Of a stretch of 23,117 bases of DNA, positions 1-6,536 are shown in pieces. Position 1 is the first letter of the stretch; each line of letters opens with the position of its first letter. The stretch is from Chloroflexota bacterium (GTDB taxonomy: Bacteria; Chloroflexota; Anaerolineae; Promineifilales; Promineifilaceae). Where the stretch lies: the NCBI GenBank assembly GCA_024223125.1, contig JAAEOP010000384.1:1-23117 (forward strand), given 5' to 3'. Below the pieces are notes generated by a model that saw nothing but the letters and a program-made list of their open reading frames with translations, made no database searches and was not told the origin of the DNA. The translations under genes and the position numbers were made by a program.

Positions 1-2
1 CC

Positions 3-1151
3 CACCTATGCGCGTATGGTTTGTATGCGCCCATCAATGAAATGTATCTGCGTGGGCTGGGTGTGCAAACGATTCTCGGCGGTGAATTTGAGCAGGGATT
101 GGTAAATTTGTACAACTGTCTGGTTGGCGGACGGCCGATTGAACTGCCAACCATTTCTTTGGCGCGACAACAGTTTTTGCCGCCTGATCGTTCTGGGCTG
201 CCCCATTTAGAGGTGTATGCTCACCTGACGGGAACGGATGGCGGTCAGAAGGTTGTGGGGTATACGGAAGCATCACGCGGGTGTAAACATACCTGCCGCC
301 ATTGCCCGATTGTGCCGGTGTACAACGGCCGTTTCCGCATTATCCAGCCTGACATTGTGTTGGCCGACATCCGGCAGCAAGTAGCCGCCGGTGCACAGCA
401 TATTACCTTTGGCGACCCCGATTTTTTGAACGGTCCCGCCCATGCGCTGCGAATTGTGGAAGCACTCCATTCCGAATTCCCGGATGTGACGTATGACGCC
501 ACGATTAAGGTAGAACATCTGCTAAAACATGCCCGTTTACTGCCCTATCTGCGAGACACCGGTTGTCTCTTTGTAACCAGCGCTGTGGAATCGGTAGACG
601 ATGCTATTTTGCAGATTTTTGATAAAGGGCATACGCGAGCTGATTTTGTACGGGTAGTTAACCTGCTGCATGAGGTGGGGCTGGCCTTAAATCCGACCTT
701 TGTTGCCTTTTCGCCATGGATGACGAGTTATGGTTACGCCGACTTGCTGGCGATGATCGCCGAATTGAGGTTAATTGATCATGTAACTCCCATTCAGTAC
801 GCTATCCGGCTGTTGATTCCGGCCGAATCGAAGTTGTTGGCATTGGCTGAGGTGCGGGCGTTGGTACGGCCGTTTGATGACGCCGCCCTTGTGTATCCCT
901 GGAACCATCCCCAGCCACAGGTAGACTGGCTTTACGAATCTATCTTCAAACTGGTGAAAGCCAGTCAAACGGGTGGCGAATCACGGCGCATTTTGTTTGC
1001 GCGTATCTGGCAGATGTTGGCTGGCATCTTGGGCGAGCAGATGCCGAAACGTCCCGCCGATGTCAGCGTTTTAGCGGTACCGATGCTTAGTGAAGATTGG
1101 TACTGATGAGCGGAACCATTTGCGGAGCAGTTTGCTTCCGACCTGATGTAA
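3..1151 (+). CDS. Radical SAM protein, 5'-truncated, predicted selenoprotein with UUAEP tail
   Basis: Iron-sulfur/SAM enzyme of unknown substrate. The frame is open to the window edge, so the N-terminus is missing; visible codons begin H-L-C-A-Y-G-L-Y. The CxxxCxxC cluster motif is CKHTCRHC, with cysteine codons at 282, 294 and 303, followed by a GDPDFLNG segment typical of the barrel. The frame meets TGA at 1104 and TGA at 1107, then continues A-E-P and ten more codons to TAA at 1149. From family knowledge, a radical SAM family is named for a CUAEP or CCAEP tail, and W-Y-(TGA)(TGA)-A-E-P matches that tail with both Cys/Sec positions written as TGA. I therefore end the gene at 1151 rather than 1106. 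The visible product is 367 residues to the first TGA, or 382 with readthrough. Radical SAM identity is firm. Sec at the second TGA is likely, and Sec at the first TGA is an inference. No selA, selB or selC is in the window. Confidence 0.85.
1123..1140 (+). promoter_or_regulatory. Candidate bacterial SECIS hairpin
   Basis: CGGAGCA (1123-1129) pairs with TGCTTCCG (1133-1140), giving a 7-bp stem with one bulged T at 1136 and a GTT loop starting with G1130. The loop G lies 20 nt after the second TGA and 23 nt after the first. Bacterial SECIS elements are short hairpins just downstream of the UGA, inside the coding region, usually with G near the start of the apical loop and often a bulged U in the upper stem. 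The match is structural only, and short hairpins are common in this sequence. Confidence 0.55.
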
Positions 1152-1226
1152 CGAACCCATAGCATGAATCTCTTATTCACACGGCCGTTTTTCTTTTCTA
1201 CAATACGGTGAAATTACTGTAGCAAT

Positions 1227-1278
1227 TTGTAGCGCAAACTGTCAGTTTGCGCGAACAAGCTAACAGCTTGTTCTACAA
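1227..1278. repeat. Perfect three-way-junction palindrome
   Basis: An outer stem TTGTA (1227-1231) / TACAA (1274-1278) encloses two abutting hairpins. The first is 1232-1252, with a 9-bp stem and GTC loop. The second is 1253-1273, with a 9-bp stem and AAC loop. Only the six loop bases are unpaired. The element sits between the radical SAM gene and the FHA gene, ending 16 nt before the FHA start codon. It has no T-run, so it is not a typical terminator. It looks like a small dispersed palindromic element. Confidence 0.75.
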
Positions 1279-1294
1279 TTTTCGGGATAGGGTT

Positions 1295-2278
1295 ATGGAT
1301 GATCTTTTTTGTCTCTTTTGTCATCACAAGAATAAGTTGAATGTGGCGGATTGTGCAAACTGCGGTGCGTCGTTGGTTCTTGATGAGACAATACACGACA
1401 AGGACATAACGGGTTCGACGGGAACAGAGAGTTTTGTGGTAGATGACGGCCGTTACCAACAATGTTTGCGGAAGCTGCCGATTGGCGCTCTGGCTTTATT
1501 TGTGCTTGGACGGCCAGACCCGATTATCGTTCCCAATGTTAAAAAACTGATAATGGGGCGAGACACCAAACATACGGGAGAGCAACTTCTGAATTTGACT
1601 CGATATGGTCAGTTGGCCTACAGTGTTTCCCGCCGCCATGCGCTCATTCAATCCACCAGCAGCGGGTTTGCTCTGAATGATTTGGGCAGCACCAATGGCA
1701 CCTGGCTGAATCATCAACCGCTGAAACCAGATGAGACCCACTTATTAAAGAGTAAGGATCAGGTGCGGTTGGGACTGTTTTCTCTTACAGTTTGTTTTCA
1801 TGCCCGGTCAACGACCGTACAGCCTTTACAACTCATTCTGAAAGAAAAGAACACGCTGTTAAGCGGCAACCACTTTTTAAGCCCCCCCTATTTGCTGACT
1901 CAGATTGCGCCCTACTTGCAAGCCCTCAACGATTTGCAGCAAGTGATGCTCACCTGTATGCAGAAATCAGGCGATGATCTCACTATCCATCAACTTAGCT
2001 CCCAAGAAACGGGGGTGGCTGTAAAGTTGGATATTGAGATGGGAACGATACGCATATTGCAAGATCATATATTGCCCTGGCAAATGGATCATGCCGAAAT
2101 TTTGACCCAGGATGAAAGCGCCGGGGAAAATCTACGGGAGGAAATACACAATTTGGCTGTGGAAATTGTTATGCTAATGATTTCAGAGGAAGCTGTGTCG
2201 CACTCCGAAATCCAAAAATTGGTCGCTGCTTTGAATATTCTTATTAACAGTCCGTTGGAGCCCATTATCGTTCGGTGA
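1295..2278 (+). CDS. FHA-domain protein with N-terminal zinc ribbon
   Basis: A 327-residue protein, predicted cytoplasmic, that probably binds phosphothreonine peptides. An N-terminal zinc ribbon has C6-x2-C9 and C20-x2-C23. The FHA domain spans about residues 65-170, with GRD at 88-90, SRRHA at 112-116 and STNGTWLN at 132-139, the classic phosphopeptide-binding loops. The C-terminal half is helical and unrecognised. I chose ATG 1295 because it directly precedes the zinc ribbon. An upstream in-frame TTG at 1247 lies inside the palindrome and would add 16 unlikely residues. The ribosome site is weak (AGGG very close to the ATG). No Ser/Thr kinase or phosphatase is visible nearby, so the partner is unknown. 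Confidence 0.85.
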   Translation: MDDLFCLFCHHKNKLNVADCANCGASLVLDETIHDKDITGSTGTESFVVDDGRYQQCLRKLPIGALALFVLGRPDPIIVPNVKKLIMGRDTKHTGEQLLNLTRYGQLAYSVSRRHALIQSTSSGFALNDLGSTNGTWLNHQPLKPDETHLLKSKDQVRLGLFSLTVCFHARSTTVQPLQLILKEKNTLLSGNHFLSPPYLLTQIAPYLQALNDLQQVMLTCMQKSGDDLTIHQLSSQETGVAVKLDIEMGTIRILQDHILPWQMDHAEILTQDESAGENLREEIHNLAVEIVMLMISEEAVSHSEIQKLVAALNILINSPLEPIIVR

Positions 2279-2280
2279 AG

Positions 2281-2316
2281 GTGATTTGTTTTTAATATAC
2301 AAGATCACAGAGGTTT
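2281..2316 (+). terminator. Possible terminator after the FHA gene
   Basis: GTGATTTG (2281-2288) pairs with CAAGATCAC (2300-2308) with one bulged G. A TTTTTT run follows after five more bases. The stem is AT-rich and the T-run is offset, so this is a weak call. It lies in the 51-bp gap between the convergent FHA and MFS genes. Confidence 0.35.
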
Positions 2317-2329
2317 TTTCTCAGTGCCA

Positions 2330-3664
2330 TTATCCTCGGCCGCCGGCCAGTTTTTGGGCGGCCGGTGAGCGGCGCAGCTGCCACATAGCCCAAATGCCTA
2401 CGGCCGGGCCAATAGCTAAAAACGCGAAGGCAGTTTGCCATCCCATCCAATTTGCTAGCGGTGGAATCATACGGATGGTAAATAGTGTCAGTAAAAAGCC
2501 GAGACTGGTTTGCAGCGTCAATGCTGTGCCAACGTAATCTTGTGGCGCTAATTCACTAACTGCGGCCGAAAACTGGGCTGAATCGGCCACAACTGCAAAT
2601 CCCCAAATAAGAGCCAATCCCAACAACAAGATTGGATTACCGCCAAATAGGAAGCCAATTAAAACGGCCGCTAAACCGCTGATGATCAAGGAAGCGATAG
2701 TGATGGTGGTACGTCCTAATTGATCGGCCCATTGGCCGGCCAACAGACTGCCAATGCCTCCTACTGCGATGACGGCAAAAGCGCTCAGGCTGGCCCAGCG
2801 AGGCGCAATGCCTACGGCCGTGAAGCTGGCTAAAAAGAAGGCCGGAATCCAGGCCCACATGGCATACAATTCCCACATATGCCCCAGGTAGCCCAGGTTT
2901 GCCAACACCACAGGACGATCCCGTAAAATGAGGCCTACTTCGCGCCAATTGAAGGGAGGCGATTTAGCGGCATAGGGGCCTTCAGTCACAAATATGAGAG
3001 CGATAATGGCCGCGACTATGGCTGACAATCCGGCCAAAATCAAAACAAACTGCCAATTTTGCACCCCTCCGGCGGCGTTGATGAGATGGGGTGAGGCAGA
3101 ACCAACCGTTAGCGCCCCCACCAGCAGCCCAATCCCCAGCCCACGATCTGCTTTGGTCCAGGTAGCCATTATTTTCATGCCGATGGGATAGACGCCAGCC
3201 AACAGCACCCCGGTGAGGAAGCGCAGCAGCAGAGCCAGGTTAATTTCGCGAGCAAGAAGGGGTATAGCCAAAGTGAGCAGTCCGGCAAGCAAGGCGGAGG
3301 CGGCAAATAAGCGGCGGGCGGGCAGCCGGTCGGCTAGATTGAATACGGCCGACCCAAAAGCGCCTACCACAAACCCAATCTGTACGGACATGGTTAACCA
3401 GGCGCGGCTGCCAGCAGATAATTGCCACAGATCGGTGAGAGCGGGGATGACGGCCGTAGCGGAAAACCAGACCGCCATTGCCAAAAGTTCTGCCAGGGAA
3501 AGCAGCAGCAAAACTTGCCACTTCCCCTTTGTGAATGTGGATTTCGGAGTGTGGAATGCGGAATAAAAATCAGCCTTCTGCGTTTCATTTTCATTCAATT
3601 GATAGCGTGACGTGTCACCTGGGGACTCTTTGGTGTTGGGGCTGGTTTTTTCTTGAATAGTCAT
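2330..3664 (-). CDS. Major facilitator superfamily transporter
   Basis: A 444-residue inner-membrane secondary transporter. After a hydrophilic N-terminus of about 45 residues there are about 12 hydrophobic segments. MFS hallmarks include a charged D-R-L-P-A-R-R loop after TM2 and a short loop with G-x-x-A-D-x-x-G-R in the second half (AGQWADQLGR). The start is supported by GGAG seven bases upstream of the ATG. The 5' end lies just downstream of the copy A repeat, and the gene follows pgl on the same strand about 100 bp away. The last codons contain a CGGCCGCC/GGCGGCCG palindrome (2337-2364). The substrate cannot be read from the sequence. The overall look resembles the cyanate/nitrate-type MFS families, but that is a weak impression. 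Confidence 0.85.
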   Translation of the reverse strand: MTIQEKTSPNTKESPGDTSRYQLNENETQKADFYSAFHTPKSTFTKGKWQVLLLLSLAELLAMAVWFSATAVIPALTDLWQLSAGSRAWLTMSVQIGFVVGAFGSAVFNLADRLPARRLFAASALLAGLLTLAIPLLAREINLALLLRFLTGVLLAGVYPIGMKIMATWTKADRGLGIGLLVGALTVGSASPHLINAAGGVQNWQFVLILAGLSAIVAAIIALIFVTEGPYAAKSPPFNWREVGLILRDRPVVLANLGYLGHMWELYAMWAWIPAFFLASFTAVGIAPRWASLSAFAVIAVGGIGSLLAGQWADQLGRTTITIASLIISGLAAVLIGFLFGGNPILLLGLALIWGFAVVADSAQFSAAVSELAPQDYVGTALTLQTSLGFLLTLFTIRMIPPLANWMGWQTAFAFLAIGPAVGIWAMWQLRRSPAAQKLAGGRG

Positions 3665-3720
3665 GCACTGTCTCCGATTATTTCAGGCGTCCTGCATTTA
3701 GGAATCCGGTTTCTTTAAAC

Positions 3721-3816
3721 GTAATCATTCACTCCCCCAAGGTGCCCGGCACTTATAAACGAGTGTGCTACTCCGGTAGATTTGGTAATGAAGTGCCGGG
3801 CGCCTGAATGGTTACC
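3721..3816. repeat. 96-bp palindromic element, copy A
   Basis: This is the reverse complement of 5928-6023 with one difference in 96 positions (G3802 here, the equivalent of A in the other copy). Inside it, AGGTGCCCGGCACTT (3740-3754) pairs with AAGTGCCGGGCGCCT (3791-3805) across a 36-nt loop, allowing one G-T pair, so the core looks like a miniature element with terminal inverted repeats. Identity extends beyond these termini on both sides. It overlaps the 3' end of pgl. Confidence 0.9.
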
Positions 3817-4544
3817 TTTAATAATTGGGCGGCGGGTTCGTCTATGAGCCAGGTGATGGCGCCATTGGTGGGCTGGATACGTTGGGCAGGCCATTGTTGG
3901 GGGTTGATGTCGCCTTCCAGAACGTGTTGCAGGGCTTGGGCTTTGGAGGCGCCGGCAGTCAGGAAGAGGATATGGTGGGCGGCGTTGATGAGCCGGGGGG
4001 TGAAGGTGATGCGTTGGGCTGGACGGCCGTCATACTGTGCCGTCACCCCGATGATGGGATCAGTTTTTTCTGGGGGTAAAATGGGGCCGGGGAATAGGGA
4101 AGCAGTATGCCCATCATGCCCCATTCCCAGCAGGATGAGATCGAAACGGGGCCAGGGACGGCCGAAGGTTTGCAGTTTGCTTGTGTAGTCAGCAATGGCC
4201 GTAGCCAGTTCAGTTTCACCCAATGCCCGGTAAATATGATTGGGGGGGATGGGTACATGGTTTAGGAGGTGGTCGGCCGTCAGGCCATAGCTACTTTGGG
4301 AATCATCTGGGGGTACGAGCCGCTCATCACCCCAAAAAATAAAGGTTTTGTCCCAGGGCATATTTTCCGCAAAGGGAGATTGGCGGAGAAGATGGTAAAG
4401 CGGTTGGGGCGTACTGCCACCAGATAGGGCGGTGAGAAAACGGCCGCGAGCCTGCACCGCTTCTTTAGCCTGAAAAACAAATAATTCGGCCGCTAATAAG
4501 CTTAAATCATCGAGATTGGGGAAGATGAGAATGGTTGGGTTCAT
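3768..4544 (-). CDS. pgl: 6-phosphogluconolactonase
   Basis: Hydrolyses 6-phosphogluconolactone to 6-phosphogluconate in the oxidative pentose phosphate or Entner-Doudoroff route; cytosolic. The 258-residue length is normal for the DevB-type family. Signatures are SGGSTP (41-46), WGDERLVPPDD (71-81) and GMGHDGHTASLFPG (140-153). The gene lies 30 bp downstream of glk, so it is probably cotranscribed. No zwf (the enzyme between the two steps) is in the window. The 30-bp gap is built of GTCCGTCATCCGTCGTC-like repeated words, and no clear ribosome site is visible. The last 15 codons and the stop are supplied by the 96-bp repeat, so the original C-terminus may have been replaced. Confidence 0.96.
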   Translation of the reverse strand: MNPTILIFPNLDDLSLLAAELFVFQAKEAVQARGRFLTALSGGSTPQPLYHLLRQSPFAENMPWDKTFIFWGDERLVPPDDSQSSYGLTADHLLNHVPIPPNHIYRALGETELATAIADYTSKLQTFGRPWPRFDLILLGMGHDGHTASLFPGPILPPEKTDPIIGVTAQYDGRPAQRITFTPRLINAAHHILFLTAGASKAQALQHVLEGDINPQQWPAQRIQPTNGAITWLIDEPAAQLLKVTIQAPGTSLPNLPE

Positions 4545-4574
4545 AATGTGTGACGACGGATGACGGACAATGGA

Positions 4575-5564
4575 TTACGAGTTATGAATAACGAAGTATG
4601 CTGCCCCATGCAGCCCGGCCAGTGGGTCTTTAATGATGTGAACGGGCATTTGGCTGACCATTTTGGAGAAGCGTCCTTTGAGGGTGTAGCGGCGTATGAA
4701 GTCGCCATCGGTTAGTTGGGGCACGATGCGAGGAGGGATGCCACCACCGAGGTAAATGCCGCCGGTTGCCAGCAGACGTATGCCCATGTTGCTGGCTTCG
4801 TTGGCTAGGATGTCTACGAAAAGGTCAAGGGTTGCGACGCAGATGTCGGTTTTGCTGGCCAGGGCATTGTTGACGATGATGGGGGTCATATCTTCGGTCG
4901 CAGCCAGTTGGTTGTGCAGCCAAGTGGGTTCGGGGTAACGGCCGTTGTCTCGTAAAAAGGCGTATAGATTGGGAATGCCGCTGCCGGAGCAGACGCGCTC
5001 AAAGCTGATATGGTGATAGCGGGTTTCTAGATAGGCCAACAGCTCACGCTGTAGTTCGTTCATGGGGGAGAAGGTAGCGTGCCCGCCCTCGGAAGGAAAG
5101 GCCAGGTAGCGACGGCCGTCGTGGATAAGGAATGCTTCACCCAGACCGGTGCCGGGAGCGATAACGGCAATGGGGCCGATGGGGTCGCGAACACCTTTAT
5201 TGACGGTGATCAGTTCATCTCCTGCCAGATGGGGGACGGCGTTGGCGATAGATTCCAGGTCATTAAGCAGAAAAATGTCTTCTATGCCCAGGGTTTGTTG
5301 AAGAACGGCCGTGTCAATGGTCCAATTTAAGTTGGTTATTTGGGCACGACCGTTGATCACTGGCCCGGCGACGCCAAAAGAGGCGCAAACGGGCTGCATA
5401 CCGGTCATCTCTAAGAAATCGGCCGTGATGGCTTCCAGAGAATCATACGCATCGCTGGGATATGTTTTGGATGCTGTGGGTGAGGATAGATGGCCTCGGT
5501 GAGAATCCAGGGGAAAGAGGGCTAAAATCGTTTTGGTGCCGCCAATATCGCCCGCTAATAACAT
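4575..5564 (-). CDS. glk: Glucokinase
   Basis: Phosphorylates glucose with ATP to glucose 6-phosphate; cytosolic. The 329-residue length and motif set fit the bacterial Glk family rather than the ROK kinases. It has phosphate-1 loop DIGGTKT (6-12), sugar-site TNLNW (77-81), LLND with the likely catalytic Asp102, the APGTGLGEA phosphate-2 loop (136-144) and EGGH (159-162). The start is four bases after the DUF427 stop, and pgl follows 30 bp later, giving an operon in the order DUF427, glk, pgl. The ribosome site is weak, which suggests translational coupling to the gene before it. Confidence 0.95.
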   Translation of the reverse strand: MLLAGDIGGTKTILALFPLDSHRGHLSSPTASKTYPSDAYDSLEAITADFLEMTGMQPVCASFGVAGPVINGRAQITNLNWTIDTAVLQQTLGIEDIFLLNDLESIANAVPHLAGDELITVNKGVRDPIGPIAVIAPGTGLGEAFLIHDGRRYLAFPSEGGHATFSPMNELQRELLAYLETRYHHISFERVCSGSGIPNLYAFLRDNGRYPEPTWLHNQLAATEDMTPIIVNNALASKTDICVATLDLFVDILANEASNMGIRLLATGGIYLGGGIPPRIVPQLTDGDFIRRYTLKGRFSKMVSQMPVHIIKDPLAGLHGAAYFVIHNS

Positions 5565-5568
5565 GCCG

Positions 5569-5850
5569 CTATTTTACCTGAACGCCCCTCCAGAAGGCAA
5601 TGTGATCCTTAATGTTTGCGGCCGCCGATTTAGGTTGAGGATAATACCAAGCGGCGCCTGAATTCACTTTGCCATTTACGACAACATCGTAATAACTGGC
5701 GACTCCTTTCCAGGGGCAGACAGTGTGTTTACTGCTGTCCTGAAAATATTCCTGATTGATGGAATTGGGCGGAAAATAATGATTCCCTTCTACTATTTCT
5801 GTGTAGTCGCTTTCTGCTAATACAATGCCATTCCAAATTGCTTTTGCCAT
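5569..5850 (-). CDS. DUF427 family protein
   Basis: A 93-residue protein of the DUF427 family, whose biochemical role is not established. Family features visible are an N-terminal AxWNGxVLAES strand, VEGNHYFPP, the central TVCPWKGVASYYDV segment and AAWYYPQP, which together give a compact single domain. The start has a good AAGGAG eight bases upstream. It is the first gene of the operon leading into glk and pgl, with a four-base gap to glk. Nothing in the protein points to sugar metabolism, so the grouping may be incidental. Confidence 0.9.
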   Translation of the reverse strand: MAKAIWNGIVLAESDYTEIVEGNHYFPPNSINQEYFQDSSKHTVCPWKGVASYYDVVVNGKVNSGAAWYYPQPKSAAANIKDHIAFWRGVQVK

Positions 5851-5881
5851 AAGATTTTCTCCTTTGTAAATAGTGGGTGAT

Positions 5882-5909
5882 TTGGTAAATCGTCTGGACG
5901 AATTACCAA
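5882..5909. repeat. Hairpin in the leader of the DUF427-glk-pgl operon
   Basis: TTGGTAAATCGTC (5882-5894) pairs with GACGAATTACCAA (5897-5909) over 13 positions with one mismatch and a 2-nt loop. It lies about 30 bp upstream of the DUF427 start on the transcribed strand. It has no T-run. It could be a leader structure or another dispersed palindrome. Confidence 0.5.
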
Positions 5910-5927
5910 TTCATTCTACATATTTTT

Positions 5928-6023
5928 GGTAACCATTCAGGTGCCCGGCACTTCATTACCAAATCTACCGGAGTAGCACACTCGTTTATAAGTGCCGGGC
6001 ACCTTGGGGGAGTGAATGATTAC
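5928..6023. repeat. 96-bp palindromic element, copy B
   Basis: Inverted partner of 3721-3816 with 95 of 96 positions identical. It lies between the zf-HC2 gene and the DUF427 operon, with no gene of its own. Read on the plus strand from 5929 it encodes the same 15 residues and stop as the pgl C-terminus, with one substitution (Val for Ala). The palindromic core is 5939-6004. Confidence 0.9.
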
Positions 6024-6068
6024 TATTTTTGTTTATGCTGATGGAAAATTCAGTGGAGTAGATTATGC

Positions 6069-6383
6069 TTAGGAGATGTCTGAGGACGATTCTGACCTGA
6101 GAATGTTTAACAATACTTCAAGCTCTTCATGGCAGTCAGGACAGATGTCCATGTGATTTCGTACTAGTGGCATGAGCTGTGCTGCCTGTTCATCGGTAGC
6201 AATTAACTCAACATACTCATCTAACAAGGCATAAGCTTCCTCGCAGGAATACGCATCTTCGTGTGTTTGTTCCAGACACCGGATTAACCTCACCAGTTTT
6301 TCTTCAGTGAGATGGAACGTTGTGCTTGAATCTGTTGCGGCTCCCTTTTGAGCCAGTTGTTGTTTTTTGTTTAATTCAGCCAT
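6069..6383 (-). CDS. zf-HC2-type putative anti-sigma factor
   Basis: A 104-residue acidic cytoplasmic protein with no membrane segment. C47, then H77-x3-C81-x2-C84 (HMDICPDC), is the zinc-binding pattern of zf-HC2 anti-sigma domains. It lies directly downstream of the ECF sigma gene on the same strand, so binding and inhibiting that sigma factor is the likely role; the cysteine cluster could make release redox sensitive, which is inference. I chose ATG at 6383. An upstream in-frame ATG at 6437 would force translation through the perfect hairpin at 6393-6425. No classical ribosome site is obvious. Confidence 0.75.
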   Translation of the reverse strand: MAELNKKQQLAQKGAATDSSTTFHLTEEKLVRLIRCLEQTHEDAYSCEEAYALLDEYVELIATDEQAAQLMPLVRNHMDICPDCHEELEVLLNILRSESSSDIS

Positions 6384-6392
6384 CAGTTTTAG

Positions 6393-6425
6393 AGGTGCGA
6401 CGCACTTTGCAAGTGCGTCGCACCT
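6393..6425. repeat. Perfect 15-bp hairpin with triloop
   Basis: AGGTGCGACGCACTT (6393-6407), loop TGC, then its exact reverse complement (6411-6425). It lies ten bases upstream of the zf-HC2 start. The arm differs at only two positions from AGGTGCCCGGCACTT, the terminus of the 96-bp elements, so it may be a smaller relative. Confidence 0.85.
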
Positions 6426-6499
6426 AAATAGTTGCAATTGTTATATCTGTTTGCTTAGACGCATTGAATTTAAAAGTTCTTACGATGTGTTGGACGCCA

Positions 6500-6529
6500 A
6501 CCTCGCAGATACTACGTTATCTGCGAGGT
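6500..6529. repeat. Perfect 12-bp hairpin after the sigma gene
   Basis: ACCTCGCAGATA (6500-6511) pairs with TATCTGCGAGGT (6518-6529) across a CTACGT loop. CCAA/TTGG flank it further out (6497-6534). It begins seven bases downstream of the sigma gene stop on the minus strand, in the gap before the zf-HC2 gene. No T-run follows, so termination is uncertain. It could lower expression of the second gene. Confidence 0.7.
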
Positions 6530-6536
6530 CTTGGGG

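Noticed and set aside
1104..1106. First TGA as a simple stop of the radical SAM gene
   Set aside because: The codons after the two TGAs read A-E-P as in the known CUAEP/CCAEP tails, a SECIS-like hairpin follows, and the frame stays open to 1151. A plain stop remains the fallback if no Sec machinery is found.
1232..1273. tRNA-like cloverleaf
   Set aside because: It has only two arms on a short stem, no anticodon or T-loop features and no CCA-like end.
2337..2364. CGGCCGCC/GGCGGCCG palindrome as a terminator
   Set aside because: It lies within the last MFS codons and has no T-run on either strand. It is better explained by the general excess of CGGCCG.
3808..4188. 126-codon plus-strand frame inside pgl
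   Set aside because: Antisense to the conserved lactonase motifs, so a shadow.
3721..6023. Phase-variation invertase switch
   Set aside because: No recombinase gene is visible and the repeats lie at operon edges without an obvious promoter between them, so inversion is only kept as a possibility in the findings.
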